5,052 nt of DNA from Flavobacterium psychrophilum (GCA_945861915.1 CAMAWK010000162.1:1-5052); one strand, 5' to 3'. Shown: positions 1 through 4,720, counted from the first letter of the stretch. The notes: generated from the sequence alone by a model not told the origin. A program made the numbers and translations.

Positions 1-463
1 GAAAAAGCGGTGCATGAAGAATACAAATTCCGGCTTGATCCACACATTTTTCCAAAAAATCTGCATCATTACTAAATTTAACGCCTAATTTTTCCATCAC
101 ATTGCTCGATCCTGAAATCGATGAAACACCATAATTTCCGTGTTTAGCCACTTTAACTCCTGCTCCAGCGGTTACAAAAGCAGCTAAAGTAGAAATGTTA
201 AATGTGTCTTTTCCATCACCGCCCGTTCCACATGAATCAATGGTGTTGTAATTCGATAAATCGACACGAATACATAATTCCAGCAAAGCTTCTCGAAAAC
301 CAGCCAATTCATCAATAGTAATGCTTCGCATCATATAAACGGTCAAAAAAGAGGCAATTTGGCTCGGATTATAGCTGCCATTAGAAATGTTTATCAATAC
401 GTTTTTTGCCTCTTCTTTAGAAAGGATTTCGTGATTGATGAGTCTGTTTAATATTGTTTTCAT
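1..463 (-). CDS. trpD: Anthranilate phosphoribosyltransferase, N-terminal part (cut by window edge)
   Basis: TrpD joins anthranilate to PRPP to give phosphoribosylanthranilate, the second committed step of tryptophan synthesis, in the cytoplasm. Reading from the ATG at 463 gives 154 codons with no stop up to the window edge, so under half of a usual ~330-residue protein is present. Residues about 1-70 form the helical N-terminal domain. The PRPP-binding loop CGTGGDGKDTFNIST lies at 78-92 (GTGGD 79-83). KHGNYGVSS at 107-115 replaces the more usual KHGNRSVSS. SGSSNVMEKLG follows at 117-127, and the visible part ends in GICILHAPLF. The catalytic metal-binding Asp-Glu pair would lie outside the window. 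The start has an A-rich upstream stretch and no Shine-Dalgarno. It follows trpG after 119 bases that carry two palindromic repeats, and is read as the third structural gene of the trp operon. The family call is firm. Confidence 0.95.
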   Translation of the reverse strand, partial: MKTILNRLINHEILSKEEAKNVLINISNGSYNPSQIASFLTVYMMRSITIDELAGFREALLELCIRVDLSNYNTIDSCGTGGDGKDTFNISTLAAFVTAGAGVKVAKHGNYGVSSISGSSNVMEKLGVKFSNDADFLEKCVDQAGICILHAPLF

Positions 464-480
464 TTATTTTTTTGTGTTGC

Positions 481-506
481 GTAGAGACCGTTGCATCGCA
501 ACGTCT
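481..506. repeat. REP-like palindromic repeat, degenerate copy
   Basis: AGAC-c-GTTGC (485-494), loop ATC (495-497) and GCAAC-GTCT (498-506) form a stem of nine pairs with one bulged C. The left flank GTAG (481-484) matches the outer end of the second copy at 557-586, but the right side decays to GAAT, so this copy looks eroded. It lies between trpG and trpD and would fold in the operon mRNA, where it could affect stability or relative expression. No promoter or U-tract accompanies it, so I do not call it a terminator. Confidence 0.75.
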
Positions 507-556
507 GAATTTGAATCTGTAAACATTCGTTGCTATGTCAATTTTAATTACGTTTT

Positions 557-586
557 GTAGGAGACGTTGCATTGCAACGTCTCTAC
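557..586. repeat. REP-like palindromic repeat overlapping the trpG stop codon
   Basis: GAGACGTTGC (561-570), loop ATT (571-573) and GCAACGTCTC (574-583) form a perfect 10-bp stem. A bulged G560 and a further GTA/TAC pairing (557-559 with 584-586) extend it. It shares the core GTTGC..GCAAC and flanking AGAC/GTCT with the copy at 481-506, about 77 bases away. Its right arm reads, on the coding strand, GTAGAGACGTTGC and contains the TAG stop codon of trpG. Short palindromes of this kind are dispersed in many Flavobacterium genomes; that family link is from general knowledge, not a search. Confidence 0.8.
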
Positions 587-1149
587 GATTTTAACCAATT
601 TTCCAAAATTTTTTTCCCGTTAGGTGTCAACACACTTTCTGGATGAAATTGTACCCCGCGAACATCCAATGTTTTGTGTCGCAAAGACATTACTTGACCA
701 TTTTCGTCGAATGATGTTGCTTCTAACGAATCAGGTAAATCAGCATCAACAACCCACGAATGATAGCGACCTACTTCAAATTCGTTGCCTAAACCTTCAA
801 ACAATTCTTCGTCGTTTACCACTGTTTTAACCATAGAAGAAACTCCATGATAGACTTTATCAAGATTGGAAAGTGTGCCGCCAAAAACTTCGCCTATCGC
901 TTGTTGCCCTAAACAAACACCCAAAATGCTTTTGGTAGGCGCATATTTAGCAATTATTGCTTTCAATAATCCCGCCTCATCAGGAATTCCAGGTCCAGGT
1001 GAAAGTAATATTTTATCGAAATGGGATATTTCATCCAAATTAAATTCGTCGTTTCGGTAAACGGTAACTTCACAATCTAAATCTTCCAGATAATGCACCA
1101 AATTATAAGTGAAACTATCGTAATTGTCTATGACTAGTATTTTTTTCAT
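583..1149 (-). CDS. trpG: Anthranilate synthase component II, glutamine amidotransferase subunit
   Basis: TrpG hydrolyses glutamine and passes ammonia to TrpE, so that chorismate becomes anthranilate. At 188 residues it is the normal length for a stand-alone class I (triad) amidotransferase, with no fused TrpD domain. Visible motifs are the N-terminal DNYDSFTYNL (8-17), the oxyanion-loop SPGPG (50-54), the nucleophile elbow GVCLGQQ with catalytic Cys79 (77-83), and the His169/Glu171 pair in VQFHPES (166-172). The triad is therefore complete. The ATG at 1149 gives the canonical MKKILVIDNYDSF start. It is preceded by GGAGG with a six-A spacer, unusual for this group. The gene lies 133 bases after trpE and 119 before trpD; both gaps hold palindromic repeats. 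The stop codon lies inside a repeat arm. Related PabA proteins look similar, but the trpE-trpG-trpD context makes TrpG the clear choice. Confidence 0.97.
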   Translation of the reverse strand: MKKILVIDNYDSFTYNLVHYLEDLDCEVTVYRNDEFNLDEISHFDKILLSPGPGIPDEAGLLKAIIAKYAPTKSILGVCLGQQAIGEVFGGTLSNLDKVYHGVSSMVKTVVNDEELFEGLGNEFEVGRYHSWVVDADLPDSLEATSFDENGQVMSLRHKTLDVRGVQFHPESVLTPNGKKILENWLKS

Positions 1150-1155
1150 TTTTTT

Positions 1156-1163
1156 CCTCCCCC
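1156..1163 (-). promoter_or_regulatory. Shine-Dalgarno-like sequence ahead of trpG, supplied by a repeat
   Basis: On the coding strand GGGGGAGG is followed by six A residues and the trpG ATG, a textbook ribosome-binding spacing. Other starts in the window have only A/T-rich upstream sequence. The G-run belongs to the GC-rich repeat at 1156-1184, so it may be a by-product of that insertion. In Flavobacterium johnsoniae the anti-Shine-Dalgarno end of 16S rRNA is known to be masked on the ribosome, so its effect here is uncertain. Confidence 0.5.
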
Positions 1164-1184
1164 AACCCCTCCGAAGGAGGGGGG
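1156..1184. repeat. GC-rich palindromic repeat, left unit of an intergenic pair
   Basis: CCTCCCCCAA leads into a perfect 7-bp hairpin, CCCCTCC (1166-1172), loop GAA, GGAGGGG (1176-1182). The stretch is strikingly GC-rich against AT-rich surroundings. With the unit at 1251-1280 it brackets the trpE-trpG gap in inverted arrangement: outer C/G-runs face the two genes, with an AT-rich centre between. I read the pair as a dispersed flavobacterial REP/BIME-like element; genome-wide copies cannot be checked here. Confidence 0.75.
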
Positions 1185-1250
1185 TACCTATTGGGGTAAA
1201 TAGGGTTTTTAATTATTAAACTTTTTAAGTTAAATTTTCTAGTATCGGCT

Positions 1251-1280
1251 CCCTCCCCTTTGGGGAGGGCTGGGGTGGGG
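1251..1280. repeat. GC-rich palindromic repeat, right unit, with G-quadruplex motif
   Basis: CCCTCCCC (1251-1258), loop TTT and GGGGAGGG (1262-1269) form a perfect 8-bp hairpin, followed by CTGGGGTGGGG, which ends two bases before the trpE stop codon. The plus strand at 1262-1280 has four G-runs of 4, 3, 4 and 4 separated by 1-2 bases, fitting the usual G-quadruplex pattern. The plus strand is the template here, so the trpE-trpG mRNA carries the C-rich version. The hairpin has no U-tract, so it is not called a terminator. Confidence 0.78.
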
Positions 1281-1282
1281 AT

Positions 1283-2692
1283 TTAAATTAACTCTGCTAA
1301 ATCCAACGCTTTATTCAACGCCAATAATTTATTATACACTTCTTGCATTTCGCTTTCTTCGTCCGAATCGGCTACAATTCCTGCTCCAGCCTGACAATGC
1401 AACTGGTGATTTTTACTCAAAAAAGTCCGAATCATAATGGCGTGGTTAAAATTACCTTCAAAATCCATAAATCCAATGGCGCCACCATAGAAATTACGGT
1501 TTGTTTTTTCGTAATCTTCTATGAGTTGCATCGCTCTGTGTTTGGGTGCGCCACTCAAAGTTCCTGCTGGGAAAGTATCTGCTACTACTTGCATGGTCGT
1601 AGCATTTTCATGCAAATGACCTGTAACTTTGGAAACCAAATGAATGACATGCGAGAAAAACTGAATTTCACGATATTTTTCTACGTTTACTTGATGTCCG
1701 TGACGACTCAAATCATTTCTAGCCAAATCTACCAACATCACATGTTCGCTATTTTCTTTTTTGTCTTCGGATAATTTTTTGGCAAGAATAGCATCTTTTT
1801 CATCATCGCCAGTTCGTCTGAAAGTACCAGCAATTGGGTGAATTTCGGCTTTGCGGTTTTTTACAATAATTTGTGCTTCGGGTGATGAACCAAAAATCTT
1901 GAAATCTCCATAGTCAAAAAAGAATAAATACGGCGACGGATTGATGCTTCGCAAGGCTCTATAAACATTAAACTCATCTCCTTTAAAACCTTGTGTAAAT
2001 CGTCTGGATAAAACCAATTGAAATACATCACCTCGATAGCAATGTTTTTTGGCTAAAGCCACATTGTGCTTAAATTCTTCATCAGTTAGATTAGAAAATC
2101 CTTCGCCGTTTTTTGTGAATGTATAGGACGCAATATTTCTAGATTGTATCAACTGTTCTATTTCGGAAATATTATTTTTTCCGTCGATGCTATGACAAAA
2201 AATATAAGCTTCGTTTTTGAAATGATTAATGGCAATTATGTTTTGATAAACTGCATAATAAACATCTGGAATAGTGGTGTTGTTGTCTTTTTTGGCTATC
2301 GTTACTTTTTCAAAATAACGAACTGCATCATACGAAATGTAACCAAAAAGACCATTGTTGATAAATTTGAAATTGGTTTTTTCAGATGAAAATTGCCCAG
2401 AAAAATCTTGAATAATTTGCGGAATATCGGTTTTAGAATCAATCGAAGTGTTTTCTAAGATACCATCTGGAAAGCTTTTACAAATCGTTTCGTTTTCGAT
2501 TTTTATTGAAGCAATTGGGTTGCAACAGATGTACGAAAAACTATTATCGTTCCCGTGATAATCGCTACTTTCAAGTAACAAACTATTGGGGAATTTATCC
2601 CTTATTTTAAAATAGATACTTACTGGAGTAATCGTATCGGCCAATATTTGTTTGTAATGAGTTTGTAATTTATAATTCTTCATAAGTTTCAT
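1283..2692 (-). CDS. trpE: Anthranilate synthase component I
   Basis: TrpE binds chorismate and, with ammonia from TrpG, makes anthranilate and pyruvate in the first step of tryptophan synthesis. The 469 residues are normal for the family. The N-terminal part holds the LLES motif (39-42) and NPSPY (251-255); these regions form the tryptophan feedback site in characterised TrpE proteins, so allosteric inhibition is likely kept. The chorismate-binding domain spans about 203-465, with FQLVLSRRF (224-232), HPIAGT (285-290), DLARND (322-327), FPAGTLSGAPK (374-384), GGAIG (403-407) and QAGAGIV (434-440). The set is complete and favours TrpE over PabB or isochorismate synthase, as does the adjacent trpG and the Trp-codon leader upstream. 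The ATG at 2692 has an A-rich upstream run; Met4 (2683) is an alternative start. The ORF begins 20 bases past the attenuator terminator. Confidence 0.97.
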   Translation of the reverse strand: MKLMKNYKLQTHYKQILADTITPVSIYFKIRDKFPNSLLLESSDYHGNDNSFSYICCNPIASIKIENETICKSFPDGILENTSIDSKTDIPQIIQDFSGQFSSEKTNFKFINNGLFGYISYDAVRYFEKVTIAKKDNNTTIPDVYYAVYQNIIAINHFKNEAYIFCHSIDGKNNISEIEQLIQSRNIASYTFTKNGEGFSNLTDEEFKHNVALAKKHCYRGDVFQLVLSRRFTQGFKGDEFNVYRALRSINPSPYLFFFDYGDFKIFGSSPEAQIIVKNRKAEIHPIAGTFRRTGDDEKDAILAKKLSEDKKENSEHVMLVDLARNDLSRHGHQVNVEKYREIQFFSHVIHLVSKVTGHLHENATTMQVVADTFPAGTLSGAPKHRAMQLIEDYEKTNRNFYGGAIGFMDFEGNFNHAIMIRTFLSKNHQLHCQAGAGIVADSDEESEMQEVYNKLLALNKALDLAELI

Positions 2693-2712
2693 TTCTTTTT
2701 GGGCTAGGAATT

Positions 2713-2745
2713 AAAAAAGGCTTGTCGTGATGACAAGCCTTTTTT
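2713..2745 (-). terminator. Attenuator terminator in the trp leader
   Basis: GGCTTGTC and GACAAGCC pair perfectly around a 5-base loop (2727-2731). Flanking A6 and T6 runs can extend the stem to 14 bp. On the minus-strand transcript the hairpin is followed directly by a six-U run, the standard rho-independent form. It lies between the leader peptide and trpE, not after a full gene, so it should stop transcription before trpE when Trp-tRNA is plentiful. Confidence 0.93.
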
Positions 2746-2781
2746 ATTTATAGATACTACTATAGGAGCTTAGTTCACGAC
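2724..2781 (-). promoter_or_regulatory. Antiterminator pairing of the trp attenuator
   Basis: In the transcript, GUCGUGA (2781 to 2775) can pair with UCACGAC (2730 to 2724) over 7 bp. AAGCU (2771 to 2767) can pair with GGCUU (2739 to 2735) over 5 bp including one G-U, leaving a 3x4 internal loop. The second strand consists of the left arm and loop of the terminator, so the two folds exclude each other. The first strand begins at the last base of the leader stop codon: a ribosome reaching the stop would cover it, while one stalled on the Trp codons 18-26 bases upstream would leave it free. A weak 5-bp hairpin (2749-2764) can form in the connecting loop. I see no good partner for a separate 1:2 pause hairpin. 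Confidence 0.8.
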
Positions 2782-2831
2782 TATTGACGTAAATTGTTCC
2801 ACCACCAAGTATTTGCTATTCTAATTTTCAT
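2781..2831 (-). CDS. trpL: trp operon leader peptide with three tandem Trp codons
   Basis: ATG at 2831 to TAG at 2781-2783 encodes 16 residues, MKIRIANTWWWNNLRQ, with Trp9-11 (codons at 2799-2807). Three consecutive Trp codons, upstream of trpE and just before overlapping antiterminator and terminator folds, are the signature of ribosome-mediated attenuation. The peptide itself probably has no function; its translation senses charged tRNA-Trp. It is too short for normal gene finding. The start has no Shine-Dalgarno, and the predicted transcription start falls within a few bases of the ATG, so it may be read as a leaderless mRNA. Leader-peptide attenuation has been proposed for Bacteroidetes amino-acid operons by comparative genomics; the detailed mechanism here is inferred from the sequence alone. 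Confidence 0.92.
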   Translation of the reverse strand: MKIRIANTWWWNNLRQ

Positions 2832-2835
2832 GTGA

Positions 2836-2866
2836 CAAATATATAAATCAAATTTGACTATACAAA
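2836..2866 (-). promoter_or_regulatory. Promoter of the trp operon
   Basis: The coding strand reads TTTG (2866-2863), 19 bases, then TATATTTG (2843-2836). This is an exact match to the Bacteroidota sigma-factor consensus TTTG-N(17-23)-TAnnTTTG. Transcription should begin about four bases after the -7 box, near 2832, essentially at the trpL ATG (2831). No alternative of equal quality is seen between the yceI terminator and trpL. Confidence 0.82.
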
Positions 2867-2903
2867 TAAAAACGCTAAAAAATAAAACTGTTTTTTCTGT
2901 TTT

Positions 2904-2943
2904 AAAAACCAAAAGCCTCAACAATTTCTTGTCAAGGCTTTTG
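2904..2943 (-). terminator. Rho-independent terminator after the YceI-family gene
   Basis: The transcript arms at 2943-2929 and 2924-2910 pair over about 15 bp (nine perfect outer pairs CAAAAGCCT/AGGCTTTTG, two G-U wobbles, then ACAA/TTGT) around a GAAA loop at 2925-2928. A G and five U residues follow. It begins 20 bases after the YceI-family stop codon and separates that unit from the trp promoter. Confidence 0.88.
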
Positions 2944-2963
2944 ATTTTGATTCTTGGTTTGAA

Positions 2964-3530
2964 TTAGAATTTCAAACTCACTTTTAATTCAAATTCATCT
3001 GAAATGGCTTTGTCACCAAGGCTGTCAAAAAATGATTTTGAACCATATTTAATGTCATAAGAAGTTCTATTTACAACAAGAGTTGTTGTTGCTGCGTTTT
3101 TACCCACTGTTAAATCAAAAGTAACCGGTTTTGTAATTCCTTTGATTGTTAAATCGGCAGTAATTACATAAAGACCAGCTGTTTTTGGAGTGATTTTTTT
3201 AAATACTAAAGTAGCAGTTGGAAATTTTTCTGTTCCAAAAAAGTCATCAGCTTTTAAATGTCCGTCTAATTTGTCTTTGTATTCTCCTGTTAAATCAGTA
3301 GCTGTCAGCGTTGTCATGTTTACTGTAAAACTTCCAGCATTTAATTTGCTTTTTTTGAAAGCCACATACCCGTCTTTAAAATTTACGGTTCCGTTGTGTT
3401 GACCAGTTACTTTTTTTCCAGTCCATTCGATTTTGCTTTTTGCAACGTCAATTTTTTTGATTTGAGCGTTTACAGTTACCGTACTTACAAGTACTACTAA
3501 TGCTAATGCAATTGATTTTAAATTTTTCAT
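2964..3530 (-). CDS. YceI-family secreted protein (lipid/isoprenoid-binding fold)
   Basis: YceI proteins form a lipocalin-like beta-barrel; characterised members bind long polyisoprenoids such as ubiquinone-8 in the periplasm. The 188-residue product starts with MKNLK, a hydrophobic stretch at 6-20, and a likely signal-peptidase I site after VNA (20-22), giving a mature start at Gln23; there is no lipobox Cys. The mature part shows the family pattern: IEWTGKKVTGQHNGTV (34-49), the hallmark HLKADDFFGTEKFPTATLVF (91-110), ADLTIKGITKPVTF (125-138), an R-x-x-Y element at 155-158, and the closing SDEFELKVSLKF (177-188). The gene starts 28 bases after the nitroreductase stop with no promoter or terminator between, and ends before a strong terminator, so it is the last gene of the MarR unit. 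The ligand is unknown; family membership is firm, the physiological role is not. Confidence 0.93.
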   Translation of the reverse strand: MKNLKSIALALVVLVSTVTVNAQIKKIDVAKSKIEWTGKKVTGQHNGTVNFKDGYVAFKKSKLNAGSFTVNMTTLTATDLTGEYKDKLDGHLKADDFFGTEKFPTATLVFKKITPKTAGLYVITADLTIKGITKPVTFDLTVGKNAATTTLVVNRTSYDIKYGSKSFFDSLGDKAISDEFELKVSLKF

Positions 3531-3558
3531 GGTGTTAATTTTGATTGTTTATAAATAA

Positions 3559-4191
3559 TTAAAGTGTGATAAATAATTCTTCGTTTGATTTTCTAACTTT
3601 TTTATTGAATTGATTTGGATCCTCTTCGTGTCTGTAGCCAATAGTTGCCATTAAGGAAGCATTTAATCCTAATTGATTTAGTCCTAAAATTTCATTGACT
3701 TTTTCAGGAACAAACCCCTCCATTGGAGTAGAATCTATTTTCAATTCAGCAGCGGCATTTAATAAATTACCTAAGGCTAAATAAGTTTGTTTGGCTGTCC
3801 AAATCTTGAATTCCTCAGGACTTAGTTTCAATAAAACTGATTTCATATAATCGCCATAGCCTTTCATAGTCCCAGCAGGAAGATTTCTGGTTTCACAAAT
3901 TACATCTAAATAAAGATCAATTTTTTCTTCGGAAACAGCTATTTCATTAGCGAAAACTATAATATGGGAAGCATCTACTACTTGAGATTGACCCCAAGAA
4001 GCGGGCTGTAATTGAGCTCTTAATTCTGGATTTTCGACAATAATTATTTGGTAAGGTTGCAAACCGTATGAAGATGAACTCAAACGAATGGCTTCTTTTA
4101 ACGTGTCTAAATCTTCGTTGCTAATTTTTTTTGTGGAGTCAAATTTTTTTGTTGCGTATCTCCAATTTTGATTCTCAATAAATGTGCTCAT
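3559..4191 (-). CDS. NfsB-like FMN-dependent NAD(P)H nitroreductase
   Basis: The 210-residue product fits oxygen-insensitive nitroreductases of the NfsB type: homodimeric cytoplasmic FMN enzymes that pass electrons from NAD(P)H to nitroaromatics, quinones and similar acceptors. RYATKKFD (11-18) supplies the usual phosphate-binding Arg/Lys cluster. SSSSYGLQPYQIIIV (38-52) matches the FMN-binding S-S-x-x-x-Q-P-[WY] segment, with Tyr47 in place of the Trp of E. coli NfsB. AKQTYLALGNLLNAAAELKI (133-152) is the dimer-interface helix, PMEGF (156-160) the flavin-contacting loop, and LMATIGYRHEEDPNQ (180-194) followed by Lys197/Lys198/Arg200 the closing strand. No signal peptide or membrane segment is seen. 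It lies 10 bases after the regulator and 28 before the YceI-family gene, consistent with co-transcription. The natural substrate cannot be told from sequence; dihydropteridine reductase activity is also known in this family. Confidence 0.92.
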   Translation of the reverse strand: MSTFIENQNWRYATKKFDSTKKISNEDLDTLKEAIRLSSSSYGLQPYQIIIVENPELRAQLQPASWGQSQVVDASHIIVFANEIAVSEEKIDLYLDVICETRNLPAGTMKGYGDYMKSVLLKLSPEEFKIWTAKQTYLALGNLLNAAAELKIDSTPMEGFVPEKVNEILGLNQLGLNASLMATIGYRHEEDPNQFNKKVRKSNEELFITL

Positions 4192-4201
4192 TTTTTTATG
4201 T

Positions 4202-4654
4202 TTAATTTCTATATTTTTCTAATAAGGTATTCAATGTTTCTAATTCTTCTGGATTTAAATTTTGAGCAAATAATTTTTCATGTTCAATAATTTTTGAGTC
4301 TAATGTTTTCAGAACTTCTAATCCTTTGGCTGTTATAGAGACTTCTATCTTTCTTCTATTTTCTGAGCAAACTTCTCTAGTAACCAACTCTTTAAGCAGT
4401 AATTTATCAACCAATCGGGTTGTATTACTAGTTTTTGCAATCATCCGCTCTTGAATTAAACACATGTTTGCAGGATTTCCTTTCTGGCCACGAAGTATTC
4501 TTAGTACATTATACTGTTCGCTAGAAATATCATATGGCTTTACAATTTCGTTAAAAGAATCGCCCAAAACGTTTTGAGTGTAAGCAATATTTAGAATAAT
4601 TTTTTTCGAAATTTCTAAAGGAACAGTTGATTTTATAATTTCTTCGATTTTCAT
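4202..4654 (-). CDS. MarR-family transcriptional regulator
   Basis: The 150-residue winged-helix protein probably acts as a dimeric repressor of its own three-gene unit. Residues about 1-38 and 120-150 are helical and fit the MarR dimerisation ends. ISSEQYNVLRIL (43-54) starts the DNA-binding domain, AKTSNTTRLVDKLLLKELVTRE (73-94) covers the recognition helix and next strand, and SENRRKIEVSITAKG (97-111) is the wing, close to the family's D-x-R-x-x-x-V-x-L-T-x-x-G pattern. The ATG at 4654 is chosen because family homology begins there; an in-frame ATG at 4717 would start inside an operator and upstream of the predicted transcription start. Cys65 and Cys96 are present, but neither is at the N-terminal position used for sensing by OhrR. 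Many MarR proteins respond to phenolic or electrophilic compounds, which would suit a nitroreductase partner; the ligand here is unknown. Confidence 0.93.
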   Translation of the reverse strand: MKIEEIIKSTVPLEISKKIILNIAYTQNVLGDSFNEIVKPYDISSEQYNVLRILRGQKGNPANMCLIQERMIAKTSNTTRLVDKLLLKELVTREVCSENRRKIEVSITAKGLEVLKTLDSKIIEHEKLFAQNLNPEELETLNTLLEKYRN

Positions 4655-4673
4655 TATTAACGCAATAATTTTT

Positions 4674-4689
4674 ATTTGTCGGTACAAAT
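4674..4689. promoter_or_regulatory. Probable MarR operator, promoter-proximal copy
   Basis: ATTTGT-cggt-ACAAAT is a perfect 6-bp inverted repeat with a 4-base spacer. It overlaps five bases of the -7 box (TAGATTTG, 4692-4685) and the predicted transcription start. Its half-sites are identical to those of the copy at 4704-4719. Bound repressor here would block polymerase. Confidence 0.8.
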
Positions 4690-4718
4690 CTAGTAAATAA
4701 ATTATTTGTATATACAAA
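4685..4718 (-). promoter_or_regulatory. Promoter of the marR-nitroreductase-yceI unit
   Basis: The coding strand has TTTG (4718-4715), 22 bases, then TAGATTTG (4692-4685), matching TTTG-N(17-23)-TAnnTTTG with a spacer near the long end. The expected transcription start is near 4681, giving a 5' UTR of about 27 bases before the ATG at 4654. The -33 element lies in one operator and the -7 element overlaps the other. Confidence 0.75.
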
Positions 4719-4720
4719 TA
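4703..4720. promoter_or_regulatory. Probable MarR operator, promoter-distal copy
   Basis: TATTTGTATATACAAATA is a perfect 18-bp palindrome; its core ATTTGT-N4-ACAAAT (4704-4719) has the same half-sites and spacing as the copy at 4674-4689. The centres are 30 bp apart, close to three helical turns, so two dimers could sit on the same face of the DNA. It covers the -33 element. Sites of 16-20 bp with this symmetry, next to the regulator's own gene, are typical of MarR-family autoregulation. Confidence 0.85.

Noticed and set aside
1166..1182. GC-rich hairpins in the trpE-trpG gap (also 1251-1269) as rho-independent terminators
   Set aside because: No U-tract follows either stem on the coding strand, and they lie inside a co-directional biosynthetic operon.
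1343..1774. A 143-codon plus-strand open frame opposite trpE
   Set aside because: It lies wholly antisense to a strongly conserved trpE region, its product resembles no family I know, and no promoter is seen. The same reasoning excludes the plus-strand frames at 624-830, 866-1060, 2144-2389 and 3190-3402.
2929..2935. Terminator arm of the YceI gene (TTGACAAG on the transcript) complementary to CTTGTCA in the trp attenuator, as a readthrough antiterminator
   Set aside because: The match is short, the terminator should keep the two RNAs apart, and a better local antiterminator exists at 2767-2781.
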